DNA from: Fusobacterium massiliense
Lineage (GTDB): Bacteria; Fusobacteriota; Fusobacteriia; Fusobacteriales; Fusobacteriaceae
NCBI RefSeq assembly: GCF_900095705.1
Contig: NZ_LT608327.1
Location: 186,001 to 250,000 of the forward strand
Direction: 5' to 3'
Length of the DNA stretch: 64,000 nt
Shown: piece by piece, positions 55,361-63,339 of the stretch
Numbering within the stretch: the stretch's first letter is position 1
How the letters are laid out: the number at the start of each line of letters is the position of its first letter
The notes under the pieces: model-generated
The model's database searches: none
Told to the model about the DNA's origin: nothing
Seen by the model: only the letters and a program-made list of their open reading frames with translations
Made by a program: the position numbers and the translations under genes

Positions 55361-57085
55361 ATGTTAAATAATTTAAAAATATTATTAGATAAAGATTACA
55401 CTCCTGTAAAAAAAGCTACTTGTTATCAGTTATTAGATATTTTATTTAATATGATAATTTATACTATTTTATTTTTAACAATATATTCACTGATAGAAAA
55501 ATCTTTTACTATGAATAAAATCTATTGCTATTCTGGACTTTTGCTTATAGCTCTTATTTTTAAAAGTTATTTTGGTGGTTGGGCTATGGTTAAAATGCAA
55601 AAAACAGGAAGTACAGCTTCAAAAGATTTAAGAATAGCAATGGGAGACCATGTTAAAAAATTAAATTTAGGTTATTTTAATAGCCATAATTTAGGATATT
55701 TAATTAATATATTAACTATGGATATAACAGATTTTGAACAAGCTGTAACTCATAATATTCCTGATTTATTAAAGGTTTTAGTTTTGAGTATTTATTTGTT
55801 ACTTATAACTTTCTTTATAAATTTTAAACTTGCTATAATTCAAATTATTGTTGTGTTATTGACTATACCTATTCTTAAAATTGGTGGAGAAAAATTGGAA
55901 AAGATTGGGGTAGAAAAGAAAAGTGTTTCTGCTAAATTAATTTCAACTATTATAGAATATATAAGTGGTATAGAAGTTTTTAAAAGTTTTGGGGTTATAG
56001 GAGATAAATTTGAAAGATTAGAAAAGGGATTTAGAGATTTAAAGAAATATTCTATAAAATTAGAGCTTACTGCTGTTCCTTATGTTTTACTTTTTCAAGT
56101 GATTATTGATTTGTTATTCCCTATTCTTTTATTATTAGCAGTTAGGTTTTTTATGAATGGAGAATTGGAAGCTAAAATGTTAGTAGGCTTTATAGTTTTA
56201 AGTTTAACACTTACTAATGTTATAAGAAATTTTTCAGCTAGTTATTCTGTAACAAGATATTTATTTGTTTCAGTTGCTAAAATCTCAGATACTTTAAATT
56301 ACCCAACTATTTCATATAAAGATGAAGATTTTAATTTTTCAAGCTATGATATAAGTTTTGAAAATGTTGACTTCTCTTATACAAAAGATAGAAAAGTTTT
56401 AAAAGATATTAATTTTATAGCAAAGAATAATGAAATTACTGCCTTAGTTGGAAAGTCTGGTTCTGGAAAATCAACTGTTATGAGTTTGATAGCAAGATTT
56501 TGGGATACAACAAAGGGAAGTATAAAAATTGGAGGAAAAGATATAAAAGAAGTTAGTCCTGATTCACTTTTAAAAAATATAGGTATGGTGTTTCAAGATG
56601 TTTATTTAATTAATGATACTATCTATGAAAATATTAGAATAGGTAATTTAAATGCTAGTGAGGAAGAAATTATGAATGCTGCAAAAATAGCAAATTGCCA
56701 TTATTTTATTTCTAAATTACCTAAGGGTTATGATACTTATATAGGTGAAGAAGGAAGTACATTATCAGGTGGAGAAAAACAAAGAATTTCAATAGCAAGA
56801 GCATTATTAAAGAATTATCCAATTATATTATTAGATGAAGCTACTGCTTCTCTTGATGCTGATAGTGAACATGAAATAAAAATGGCTATAAATGAATTAA
56901 TAAAAGATAAGACTGTTATAATTATTGCTCATAGATTGAATACTATAAAAGATGCAAATAAAATAATAGTTATGGATGATGGAAAAATTATTGAAAGTGG
57001 TAATCATGAAAAATTAATGAATGATAAAGGAACTTATTATTCAATGTTTACTGCTATGGAAAAAGCAAAAGAATTTTGTATATAA
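55361..57085 (+). CDS. ABC transporter, fused permease-ATPase, subunit 2
   Basis: A 574-residue partner of subunit 1 with the same layout: six membrane helices, then Walker A GKSGSGKST, VFQDVYL, signature LSGGEKQRI, Walker B IILLDEATASLDAD and H-loop IIAHRLN. All ATPase motifs are canonical, in contrast to the altered D-loop of subunit 1. The two probably form an asymmetric heterodimer. The start follows GGGAGGTGAAATAA at the end of subunit 1. A terminator lies 53 bases behind the stop. Confidence 0.9.
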   Translation: MLNNLKILLDKDYTPVKKATCYQLLDILFNMIIYTILFLTIYSLIEKSFTMNKIYCYSGLLLIALIFKSYFGGWAMVKMQKTGSTASKDLRIAMGDHVKKLNLGYFNSHNLGYLINILTMDITDFEQAVTHNIPDLLKVLVLSIYLLLITFFINFKLAIIQIIVVLLTIPILKIGGEKLEKIGVEKKSVSAKLISTIIEYISGIEVFKSFGVIGDKFERLEKGFRDLKKYSIKLELTAVPYVLLFQVIIDLLFPILLLLAVRFFMNGELEAKMLVGFIVLSLTLTNVIRNFSASYSVTRYLFVSVAKISDTLNYPTISYKDEDFNFSSYDISFENVDFSYTKDRKVLKDINFIAKNNEITALVGKSGSGKSTVMSLIARFWDTTKGSIKIGGKDIKEVSPDSLLKNIGMVFQDVYLINDTIYENIRIGNLNASEEEIMNAAKIANCHYFISKLPKGYDTYIGEEGSTLSGGEKQRISIARALLKNYPIILLDEATASLDADSEHEIKMAINELIKDKTVIIIAHRLNTIKDANKIIVMDDGKIIESGNHEKLMNDKGTYYSMFTAMEKAKEFCI

Positions 57086-57138
57086 TATTGTAAATTAAAA
57101 GAGGGATATAAATAGAAAAAATTATTTTAACAATATCT

Positions 57139-57186
57139 AGCAATTCATCTCCCACTTTTATAAGTAGGAGATAAATTGCTTTTTTC
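57139..57186 (+). terminator. Terminator after the ABC pair
   Basis: AGCAATT-C-ATCTCC pairs with GGAGAT-A-AATTGCT across a CACTTTTATAAGTA apex, followed by TTTTTTC. Confidence 0.85.
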
Positions 57187-57192
57187 TTGTTC

Positions 57193-57318
57193 TATAGGAA
57201 AGTATAAATTTAATATGAAAATAGTCTCCGACGTCCGTATTACTCTGGAAAGCATTTCGGTGAGCTCGGAAGAGTCATACGGCTGTCAGGTGACTTATAG
57301 GAAATGATAAAATTGAAT
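57193..57318 (+). repeat. Palindromic repeat, copy 5 (divergent, flanks on both sides)
   Basis: The core 57223-57295 is the most diverged full copy, yet it keeps its pairing. Inner arms are CCGTATTACTCT and AGAGTCATACGG instead of CCGTATTAGTTC and GAACTCATACGG, and the outer arms have CC/GG instead of CT/AG. The loop also differs (GGAAAGCATTTCGGTGAGCTC). The AT-rich flank occurs both before (57193-57215) and after (57296-57318, TATAGGAAATGATAAAATTG), in the same direction, so it may be a direct repeat bounding the unit. Confidence 0.88.
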
Positions 57319-57457
57319 AGCTAATATTTATATTTTATTTAAATAGAGAGGATTTATAGGGCTGTTAAACTATTTGGTTCATAAAAATATAACTGCTTGA
57401 CTTTTTTAATTATAAGTTATAAGCTATTGCTATAATTTTACTTTAATGAGGAATTTT
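57319..57457. other. Leader of the next gene
   Basis: About 140 bases of AT-rich DNA without a gene. A TTGACT at 57397 lies upstream of TATAAT at 57431, but the spacing of 28 bases is too long for a normal promoter, so none is annotated. Confidence 0.35.
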
Positions 57458-57994
57458 ATGAAAAAAATTAAATTTTTATTGACATTTATTCCATTGAGTT
57501 TAGGAATATTAATTTATTTGTTATATAGAAGTAGAAAATTATTTTATTATAATTTTATTCATCTTTTTAATATAAATGGGTATATTGTGTTAGCTAGGGA
57601 GTCGGCACACATATATAGACCTTTATTTCCAACCTGGGTCATTTATTCTCTTCCTGATGGATTATGGCTTTTTTCTGTTGGCTCTTTAATTTTACTTTGT
57701 AGAAATAGATATTTTTTACATTTAATTTGGTTTTTATTTATATATTTATTAACTATTTTACAGGAATATCTACAAAAGTTTTTTGGAGGACATGGTACAG
57801 CTGTTGGAACATTTGACAAAACGGATATTGTTGCATTTACTTATGCTTTTGTTACAATTGTTTTAATTTCTTTAGTTTTTAGAAAAATTGATAATAAATT
57901 TAGGTATAAGGAAAATTTATATATGGAGTTATCCGAAAATATTTTGTATAGTTTAATATTTTTTATTATAGGAATTTTACCGAATATGTTATAG
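57458..57994 (+). CDS. Integral membrane protein, possibly VanZ-like
   Basis: A 178-residue protein with about five membrane segments (about 5-24, 60-80, 85-105, 125-145 and 158-175). The stretch LTILQEYLQKFFGGHGTAVG, then TFDKTDIVAFTYAF, loosely matches the E-x-x-Q...D-x-x-x-N pattern of VanZ-like proteins, which is not enough for a firm call. The ATG at 57458 has GAGGAATTTT before it; an ATG 12 bases upstream overlaps this site. It stands alone between two repeats. Confidence 0.65.
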   Translation: MKKIKFLLTFIPLSLGILIYLLYRSRKLFYYNFIHLFNINGYIVLARESAHIYRPLFPTWVIYSLPDGLWLFSVGSLILLCRNRYFLHLIWFLFIYLLTILQEYLQKFFGGHGTAVGTFDKTDIVAFTYAFVTIVLISLVFRKIDNKFRYKENLYMELSENILYSLIFFIIGILPNML

Positions 57995-58016
57995 ACTTCT
58001 CAGATATAATGTAAAT

Positions 58017-58080
58017 AAAAATCCCTGATTTCTACGTGGCTTATAGTATACTTATAAGTCATATCAATATCAGGGTTTTT
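58017..58080 (+). terminator. Terminator after the VanZ-like gene
   Basis: AAAATCCCTGAT (58017-58028) pairs with ATCAGGG (58068-58074) followed by TTTTT; a second small stem (CTTATAG / CTTATAAG region) fills the apex. Confidence 0.75.
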
Positions 58081-58084
58081 ATTT

Positions 58085-58190
58085 TATAGGAAAGTATAAA
58101 TTTAAATGCTTATTAGTCTCTTGATAGCCGTATGAGTTCTACGAGCTCAATGAACACAGGCTCTTCGAACTAATACGGAGGTCAGAGACT
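58085..58190 (-). repeat. Palindromic repeat, copy 6, with AT-rich flank
   Basis: The flank TATAGGAAAGTATAAATTTA (from 58085) precedes the core at 58115-58190, which is in inverted orientation (AGTCTCTTGATAGCCGTATG ... ACGGAGGTCAGAGACT). The core ends 3 bases before the stop codon of the convergent ROK gene, so it would form the 3' hairpin of that minus-strand transcript. Confidence 0.92.
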
Positions 58191-58193
58191 ATT

Positions 58194-59141
58194 TTATATA
58201 AATAAGGCAACGGCTCCTTTAATACCAGCTTCATTACCTAAAGTTCCTATTTTTAATTCAACATCTTTTAAAGCAGTTGGAAGAGCATATTTTTCCAATT
58301 TTTCTTTTATAGGATTTAAAATTTCATCACTAGCTAAAGATATCCCACCACTTATAACAATACATTCAGGATTAATTATGTTAAGTAAATTAGCAATACC
58401 TAGAGCAAGATATTCACTTTCGTAATCAATTAACTCAATAGAAAGATGATCACCTAGTTTAGCCATATCAAAGATGTTTTTAGCTTCTAATTTATCCAAA
58501 TCGTTATCGATACTTTTTAAAAGTAAACTGTTAGGAAAATCTTTTAATCTTTCTTTTGCAACACGAACAAGAGAACTAGCAGAGGCATAGGCTTCTAAAC
58601 AACCATTTTGTCCACAACCACATTTTCTACCATCTCTAGCAATTTTCATATGTCCAACTTCTCCACCTACACCATTTATTCCAGATAGAAGAGTCCCATT
58701 AATATAAATTCCTGCTCCGATACCAGTTCCTATAGCAAAAGTAATAGATGATTTTTTACCTATTGCTGCACCAAAAAGAGCTTCTCCTTGAGCAATAACA
58801 TTTACATCATTTTCAACTCTAGTCTCAATACCTGAAATTTTTTCCATCTTTTCTTTTAGATTCATATTCTTTTCCCAATTAAAATTAGCAAAAAAACCAA
58901 CTATACTTTGTTCTTTAACAGGTCCAGGAATTCCGATACCAATACCAACAACAGAAAACAAAGGAATTTTCTTTTCTAATACCAATCTCTTTGCTTCTTC
59001 CCAAATTCTTGTTAAGGTATTATCTGCATTTTCATGAGAATTAGTTTTTATGATACTTGAATTTATAATATTTCCTTCAATATCAACTATACCTATTTTA
59101 GTGTTAGTCCCACCTAAATCAATACCAATGTAATGTTTCAT
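58194..59141 (-). CDS. ROK-family sugar kinase (glucokinase-like)
   Basis: A 315-residue ASKHA kinase of the ROK family, phosphorylating glucose or a related sugar with ATP. The N-terminal GIDLGGTNTKIGIVD (about 5-19) binds phosphate; IGIPGPV (about 69-75) and TGIGAGIYING follow. The ROK zinc site is complete (CGCGQNGCLEAYAS, near 175-188) with the preceding GEVGHMKI histidine. No N-terminal helix-turn-helix, so it is a kinase, not a repressor. Start with AAGGAGCACTTTTTT. It lies 26 bases behind trxB in the minus-strand group. Confidence 0.9.
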   Translation of the reverse strand: MKHYIGIDLGGTNTKIGIVDIEGNIINSSIIKTNSHENADNTLTRIWEEAKRLVLEKKIPLFSVVGIGIGIPGPVKEQSIVGFFANFNWEKNMNLKEKMEKISGIETRVENDVNVIAQGEALFGAAIGKKSSITFAIGTGIGAGIYINGTLLSGINGVGGEVGHMKIARDGRKCGCGQNGCLEAYASASSLVRVAKERLKDFPNSLLLKSIDNDLDKLEAKNIFDMAKLGDHLSIELIDYESEYLALGIANLLNIINPECIVISGGISLASDEILNPIKEKLEKYALPTALKDVELKIGTLGNEAGIKGAVALFI

Positions 59142-59167
59142 AAAAAAGTGCTCCTTTTAATAAAAAA

Positions 59168-60109
59168 TTATTTTGTAGAATTTTCTTTTTTTGATTTTAA
59201 TATTTCTTTTAAAATAATTGTTGTAGCTATCACACCATCATTAGTTGCTGTTGCAATTTGTCTAACTTCTTTTTCTCTGATGTCTCCTATTGCATACATT
59301 TTATCAGTTCTAGTTTTCATTGACTCATCTGTCAAAATATAGCCACTAGGACTTAAGTTCACAAATTCTCCATATAATTCAAGATTATTTTTAGTTCCTA
59401 AATATAAAAATACAAAATCTGTAGGGAAAACTTCCTTATTTCCAGAAACTTCAAGATGAAGTTCAGTAACAAACTCTTCACCAGTAATTTCTAACAATTT
59501 TATATTTTTAGTTATTTTTACATTTTCTTTAGAAAGAATAGCTTCTTTTAACTCATCGTTACAATCTAAATTTTCAGATGTTAGGAAAATATTAACTTCT
59601 TTTGCATATCTAGTTAAAAATAATGCTTCTTCAATAATTTCATCTCCTTTTCCAACTAAAGATACAACTCTTCCTTTTGTAAAGGCTCCATCACAAGTTG
59701 CACAGTAAGATACACCAGCACCTAAGAATTTATTTTCACCTTTAACTTTTTTTGCACCTATTTTTCCAAGACCAGTTGCTATAATAATATATCTAGTTTT
59801 GAAATTTCCTGCATCTGTTTTTACAATTTTTATCTCATCATAAGGGTCAAATCCTAAAACAGTAGCTGCCTTAATTTCACAACCAAATTCAATAGCTTGT
59901 TTTTTCATTGAGGCATAAATTTCTTTTCCACTTGTTCCTGATGGGAAACCAGGGTAATTATCAACTTGATGTGTCATTATCATACTTCCAATACCTTCTT
60001 TTTCAAGTATAAGAGTATCAAGATTACCTCTACCTGCATAAATTCCAGCTGATAGTCCAGCAGGACCAGCTCCAACAATTACAATATCATAAATTTTATT
60101 TGTGTCCAT
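59168..60109 (-). CDS. trxB: Thioredoxin-disulfide reductase
   Basis: A 313-residue low-molecular-weight thioredoxin reductase. The FAD motif IVGAGPAGLSAGIYAGRG (about 11-28), redox pair CATCD (C136 and C139), NADPH motif LVGKGDEIIEEALFL (GxGxxx with D in place of the usual second G/S) and C-terminal YAIGDIREKEVRQIATATND are visible. The second glycine motif of the NADPH site is not quite canonical, so an alternative electron donor cannot be excluded. I start at the ATG at 60109 with GGAGATGTATTT; an upstream extension of 12 codons overlaps the neighbouring gene and is not needed. Confidence 0.9.
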   Translation of the reverse strand: MDTNKIYDIVIVGAGPAGLSAGIYAGRGNLDTLILEKEGIGSMIMTHQVDNYPGFPSGTSGKEIYASMKKQAIEFGCEIKAATVLGFDPYDEIKIVKTDAGNFKTRYIIIATGLGKIGAKKVKGENKFLGAGVSYCATCDGAFTKGRVVSLVGKGDEIIEEALFLTRYAKEVNIFLTSENLDCNDELKEAILSKENVKITKNIKLLEITGEEFVTELHLEVSGNKEVFPTDFVFLYLGTKNNLELYGEFVNLSPSGYILTDESMKTRTDKMYAIGDIREKEVRQIATATNDGVIATTIILKEILKSKKENSTK

Positions 60110-60131
60110 AAATACATCTCCTATCTTAATT

Positions 60132-60755
60132 TTAAAGAATACCAATTCTTTTTAAAAACATTTTTTCATCAGCTATAGTTGTAACTTCTGTATGTCCACT
60201 ATATACAAGAGTTTGATCTGGAAGTTTAATTAATTTTTCAAGACTTTTAGCTAACATATCAAAATCACCGGTAGGCAAGTCATATCTTCCATAACTTCTT
60301 CTAAACAGAGTATCACCAGATATTAAAATATTGCTTTCTTCATTATAGAAACATTTAGAACCAATAGTATGTCCCGGAGTATCTAAAACTAAGAAATCTC
60401 CAATTAAATCTCCTTCTTTTACAGTTGTATATGTACCATTAAATTTAAAATTTTCTCCAAATATCCTATCAGAAAGGCTATATTCTGAATTAAATAAGAA
60501 ATCTTTTTCTTCTTCACCAATAAAGACTTTCGCATTTGGAAAATGATTAGCCAGCTCATTTAAACCTTGAATATGATCACCATGACCATGAGTTAGTATT
60601 ATATATTTTAAATTTAATTTATTTTCTTCAATAAAATTATACAAACTTGATAAATTTAATCCGCCACAGTCAAAAAAGTAAGCCTCTTTATTGTTATTAT
60701 ATGTTAAATAACAATTTGTTCCCATGGCACCTAAATGAAAACATTTTATTTGCAT
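60132..60755 (-). CDS. Metallo-beta-lactamase-fold hydrolase (glyoxalase II-like)
   Basis: A 207-residue single-domain MBL hydrolase with the metal motif THGHGDHIQG (HxHxDH, 56-61), later metal ligands in DTPGHTIGS and SGDTLFRR, and the final H in YSGHTE. Size and motif set fit the YcbL-type glyoxalase II subgroup. The start codon lacks a visible ribosome site (TACTAAACTAACT before ATG), but the N-terminus MQIKCFHLGAMGTNCYL matches the family, so the start is kept. It is the first gene of the minus-strand trio. Confidence 0.86.
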   Translation of the reverse strand: MQIKCFHLGAMGTNCYLTYNNNKEAYFFDCGGLNLSSLYNFIEENKLNLKYIILTHGHGDHIQGLNELANHFPNAKVFIGEEEKDFLFNSEYSLSDRIFGENFKFNGTYTTVKEGDLIGDFLVLDTPGHTIGSKCFYNEESNILISGDTLFRRSYGRYDLPTGDFDMLAKSLEKLIKLPDQTLVYSGHTEVTTIADEKMFLKRIGIL

Positions 60756-60954
60756 AGTTAGTTTAGTACAATAAATACAAAAAGTATTTATTTATACAAT
60801 CTCCTTTCATAATATACTGTCTTTAATGTCAATAAATTAATTATATCAAAATATACTAAAATAGTCTATCTTTAATCTAAAGATAAAAAGTCATATTCTA
60901 TGGATTGATAAAATATATAAATATATATAATAAAAATATTTTTATAAAAAATAA

Positions 60955-61030
60955 AGTCTCTTGACAGCCGTATGAGTTCTACCAACTCAATGAACACAGG
61001 CTCTTCGAACTAATACGGACGTCAGAGACT
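60955..61030 (-). repeat. Palindromic repeat, copy 7
   Basis: Full core (AGTCTCTTGACAGCCGTATG ... ACGGACGTCAGAGACT) with a loop variant ACCAACTCAATGAACACAGG. The AT-rich flank follows in reverse complement (61039-61061, TTTAATTTTATACTTTCCTA). It lies in a divergent region between the MBL gene and the YhdT-panF operon. Confidence 0.92.
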
Positions 61031-61152
61031 AATTTTATTATTTAATTTTATACTTTCCTAATATAATCAAAAAAGTCTTTATAAATAATAAAAAACGTAT
61101 GTTATTTATATTCTCTATATATGTGTATATCTATTTTTATTAAATAAAAGTA

Positions 61153-61182
61153 TTGAACTTTTTTAAAAATTGATGATATAAT
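61153..61182 (+). promoter_or_regulatory. Promoter upstream of the YhdT-PanF operon
   Basis: TTGAAC at 61153-61158, an 18-base spacer and TATAAT at 61177-61182. It leaves a leader of about 150 bases in which I see no known riboswitch. Confidence 0.55.
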
Positions 61183-61336
61183 AGGAGCCAATCAAAATAT
61201 TGTATAATAAAAAAACAAAATATAGACTTATAAAATTCTTAATAACTATAATAATTCGTAAAAAAAAATCATATAATTCTTCTAGTTTTAAATTATACGA
61301 TATTAAATTATGATATTTTTGGAGGTAATAAAAAAA

Positions 61337-61645
61337 ATGAAGGAAAACTCTAAGAAAAGAGAAATTTCTAAACAAATTAATAAAGAGGTTATAGTAACAT
61401 TAGTTCTTTATCTAATCTATTTTTTGTGGTGGTATTACTTTGCTTATGAATTTTCTACAGATAATGTTGAAGACTATAAGTATATTTTAGGACTTCCTGA
61501 ATGGTTTTTTTATTCTTGTGTTGTAGGTTTAGTCCTTATCAATTTTTTAGTTTTTCTTGCTATAAAATTCTTTTTTAAAGAAATAGATCTTGATGAATTT
61601 GAAAAAAATGAAGAAACAAATCAAAATAATAAGGAGAACAAATAA
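61337..61645 (+). CDS. YhdT-like small membrane protein
   Basis: A 102-residue protein with a charged N-terminus, two membrane helices (about 19-36 and 60-82) and an acidic, Asn/Glu-rich tail. The segment LVLYLIYFLWWYYFAYEF, then the LGLPEWFFYSCVVG motif, is typical of YhdT, which is regularly encoded just upstream of panF in the same operon and probably serves as an accessory subunit. The ATG at 61337 follows GGAGGTAATAAAAA. PanF begins 2 bases after its stop. Confidence 0.85.
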   Translation: MKENSKKREISKQINKEVIVTLVLYLIYFLWWYYFAYEFSTDNVEDYKYILGLPEWFFYSCVVGLVLINFLVFLAIKFFFKEIDLDEFEKNEETNQNNKENK

Positions 61646-61647
61646 AA

Positions 61648-63099
61648 ATGAATAACTTTTTAATATTAGTACCAATAGTAATTTATTTGTTGGCTATGTT
61701 GTATATTGCATATAAAGTAAGCGAGATAAAAAATAATGCTAAAAGTTTTACGGCAGAATATTTTATTGGAAATAGATCTTTAGGTGGTTTTGTTTTAGCA
61801 ATGACAATAGTTGCAACCTATATAGGAGCTAGTTCATTTATCGGAGGTCCTGGAATTGCATATAAATTAGGACTTGGTTGGGTATTACTTGCCTGCATAC
61901 AAGTACCAACAGCTTTTTTTACTTTAGGAATATTAGGAAAAAAGATGTCTATCATATCTAGAAAAATAAATGCTATAACGGTTTTTGATATTTTAAAAGC
62001 TAGATATAATAGTAATTTTTTAAATATACTCTCATCAATAATACTTGTTATGTTTTTTATAGGAGCTATGGTTGCACAATTTATTGGTGGAGCAAGACTA
62101 TTTGAAACAGTTACAGGGTTACCATATATTACAGGTCTTATAATTTTTTCAACAGTTGTAATAATTTATACAACATTTGGTGGATTTAGAGCAGTTACAA
62201 TAACAGATGCAATTCAAGCTGTTGTAATGTTTTTAGCAACATTAGTTTTATTCATAGTAATTTTAAAAAATGGACATGGTATGCAAAATATAATGCTAAA
62301 AATAAAAGAAATTGACCCTAATTTATTAAGACCTGATTCTGGTGGAAATATAGCTAAACCTTTTATAATGTCATTTTGGGTTCTAGTAGGTATAGCTATT
62401 TTAGGTTTACCAGTTACAACCGTTAGATGCATGGCTTTTAAAGATAGTAAAGCAATGCATAATGCTATGATAATAGGTACTTCATTAGTTGGAATATTAA
62501 TTTTAGGTATGCATTTGGTTGGAGTAATGGGAAGAGCAGTTATAACAGATTTAACAGATGCAGATAAAATTATACCAATATTAGCTCTAAAAAATTTACA
62601 CCCATTATTAGCAGGAGTTTTTATTGGAGGTCCTTTAGCAGCAATAATGTCATCAGTTGATTCTGTTCTTATACTATCATCTTCAACTTTAATCAAGGAT
62701 ATGTATATAGGATATTTTGATAAAACAGCAAGTGAAAAGAAAATAAAGAAAATATCTATGATTACATCATTAGTAATAGGAATTTTAGTATTTATTTTAT
62801 CAGCTAAACCACTTAGTTTAATTGTTTGGATCAATTTATTTTCATTATCTGGACAAGAAATAGTATTTTTACTTCCTTTGATATTTGGGTTATACTGGAA
62901 AAGAGCTAACTCAACAGGAGCTATAATTTCTATATTAGGAGGAATTCCAGCTTATTTATTTTTAGAAATAACAAAGATAAAAGTTTTTGGACTTCATAAT
63001 ATAGTTCCATCTTTAGTAGTTGCTTTTGTATTATTTGTTATAGGTTCATATCTTGGAAAAAAAGATGATGAAAAAACATTAGAAATATTTTTTGAATAA
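61648..63099 (+). CDS. panF: Sodium/pantothenate symporter
   Basis: A 483-residue sodium:solute symporter (SSS family) with about 13 helices. Features: EYFIGNRSLGGFVLAMTIVA (about 38-57), ASSFIGGPG (sodium site region), TTFGGFRAVTITDAIQAVVM (near 181-200, family signature), and GGPLAAIMSSVDSVLI. Coupling to the YhdT-like gene favours pantothenate as substrate, since that pair is the usual context of PanF. It ends just before the methionine-riboswitch unit. Confidence 0.9.
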   Translation: MNNFLILVPIVIYLLAMLYIAYKVSEIKNNAKSFTAEYFIGNRSLGGFVLAMTIVATYIGASSFIGGPGIAYKLGLGWVLLACIQVPTAFFTLGILGKKMSIISRKINAITVFDILKARYNSNFLNILSSIILVMFFIGAMVAQFIGGARLFETVTGLPYITGLIIFSTVVIIYTTFGGFRAVTITDAIQAVVMFLATLVLFIVILKNGHGMQNIMLKIKEIDPNLLRPDSGGNIAKPFIMSFWVLVGIAILGLPVTTVRCMAFKDSKAMHNAMIIGTSLVGILILGMHLVGVMGRAVITDLTDADKIIPILALKNLHPLLAGVFIGGPLAAIMSSVDSVLILSSSTLIKDMYIGYFDKTASEKKIKKISMITSLVIGILVFILSAKPLSLIVWINLFSLSGQEIVFLLPLIFGLYWKRANSTGAIISILGGIPAYLFLEITKIKVFGLHNIVPSLVVAFVLFVIGSYLGKKDDEKTLEIFFE

Positions 63100-63131
63100 T
63101 AAAAACTAATAAAAAAAATTAAAAAAAATTA

Positions 63132-63160
63132 TTGACAAAAAAACTAGAATATTATATACT
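63132..63160 (+). promoter_or_regulatory. Promoter of the SAM riboswitch-metN unit
   Basis: TTGACA at 63132-63137, a 17-base spacer and TATACT at 63155-63160; the transcript would start near 63167, some 25 bases before the riboswitch. Confidence 0.8.
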
Positions 63161-63191
63161 TACACAAACAATCAAAATTGATGTGTGAATA

Positions 63192-63273
63192 ACCATCCAG
63201 AGAAACTGAGGGACTGGCCCTGTGATGTTTCAGCAACCTACTTTATGTGTGGTGCTAATTCCAGAGAGATGGA
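63192..63273 (+). ncRNA. SAM-I riboswitch (S box) aptamer
   Basis: P1 is CCATC (63193-63197) with GATGG (63268-63272). In between are the conserved S-box pieces: CAGAGAAACTGAGGGACTGG, GGCCCTGTGATG, TTTCAGCAACCT, a P3 hairpin around ACTTTATGTGTGGT, and GCTAATTCCAGA with GAGAGATGG. Order and spacing match the SAM-I class, which turns genes off when S-adenosylmethionine is abundant. It leads a methionine ABC importer gene. Confidence 0.93.
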
Positions 63274-63296
63274 GAGGCTATATATTTTTAAATACC

Positions 63297-63328
63297 AATC
63301 CATACTCTCAAAAGGGTATGGATTTTTT
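63297..63328 (+). terminator. Expression-platform terminator of the SAM riboswitch
   Basis: ATCCATAC (63298-63305) pairs with GTATGGAT (63316-63323) across TCTCAAAAGG, followed by TTTTT. An anti-terminator could form from the 3' side of P1 (GAGATGGAG) and the left arm, but I could not fold this in detail. Confidence 0.85.
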
Positions 63329-63339
63329 ATTTATTTATT

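Larger units (their letters stand above)
60756..61336. other. Divergent intergenic region, 580 bases
   Basis: Contains palindromic repeat copy 7 (60955-61030) and a plus-strand promoter at 61153-61182. Next to the MBL gene, the minus strand has TTGACA (60822-60827 region) but no -10 at proper distance. No further open frame can be supported; a 70-codon minus-strand frame at 61163-61375 is an AT-rich chance opening. Confidence 0.5.

Noticed and set aside
61163-61375. Small minus-strand gene in the leader of the YhdT gene
   Set aside because: The frame is Phe/Tyr/Ile-rich, lacks a ribosome site and overlaps the promoter and start of a better-supported plus-strand gene.
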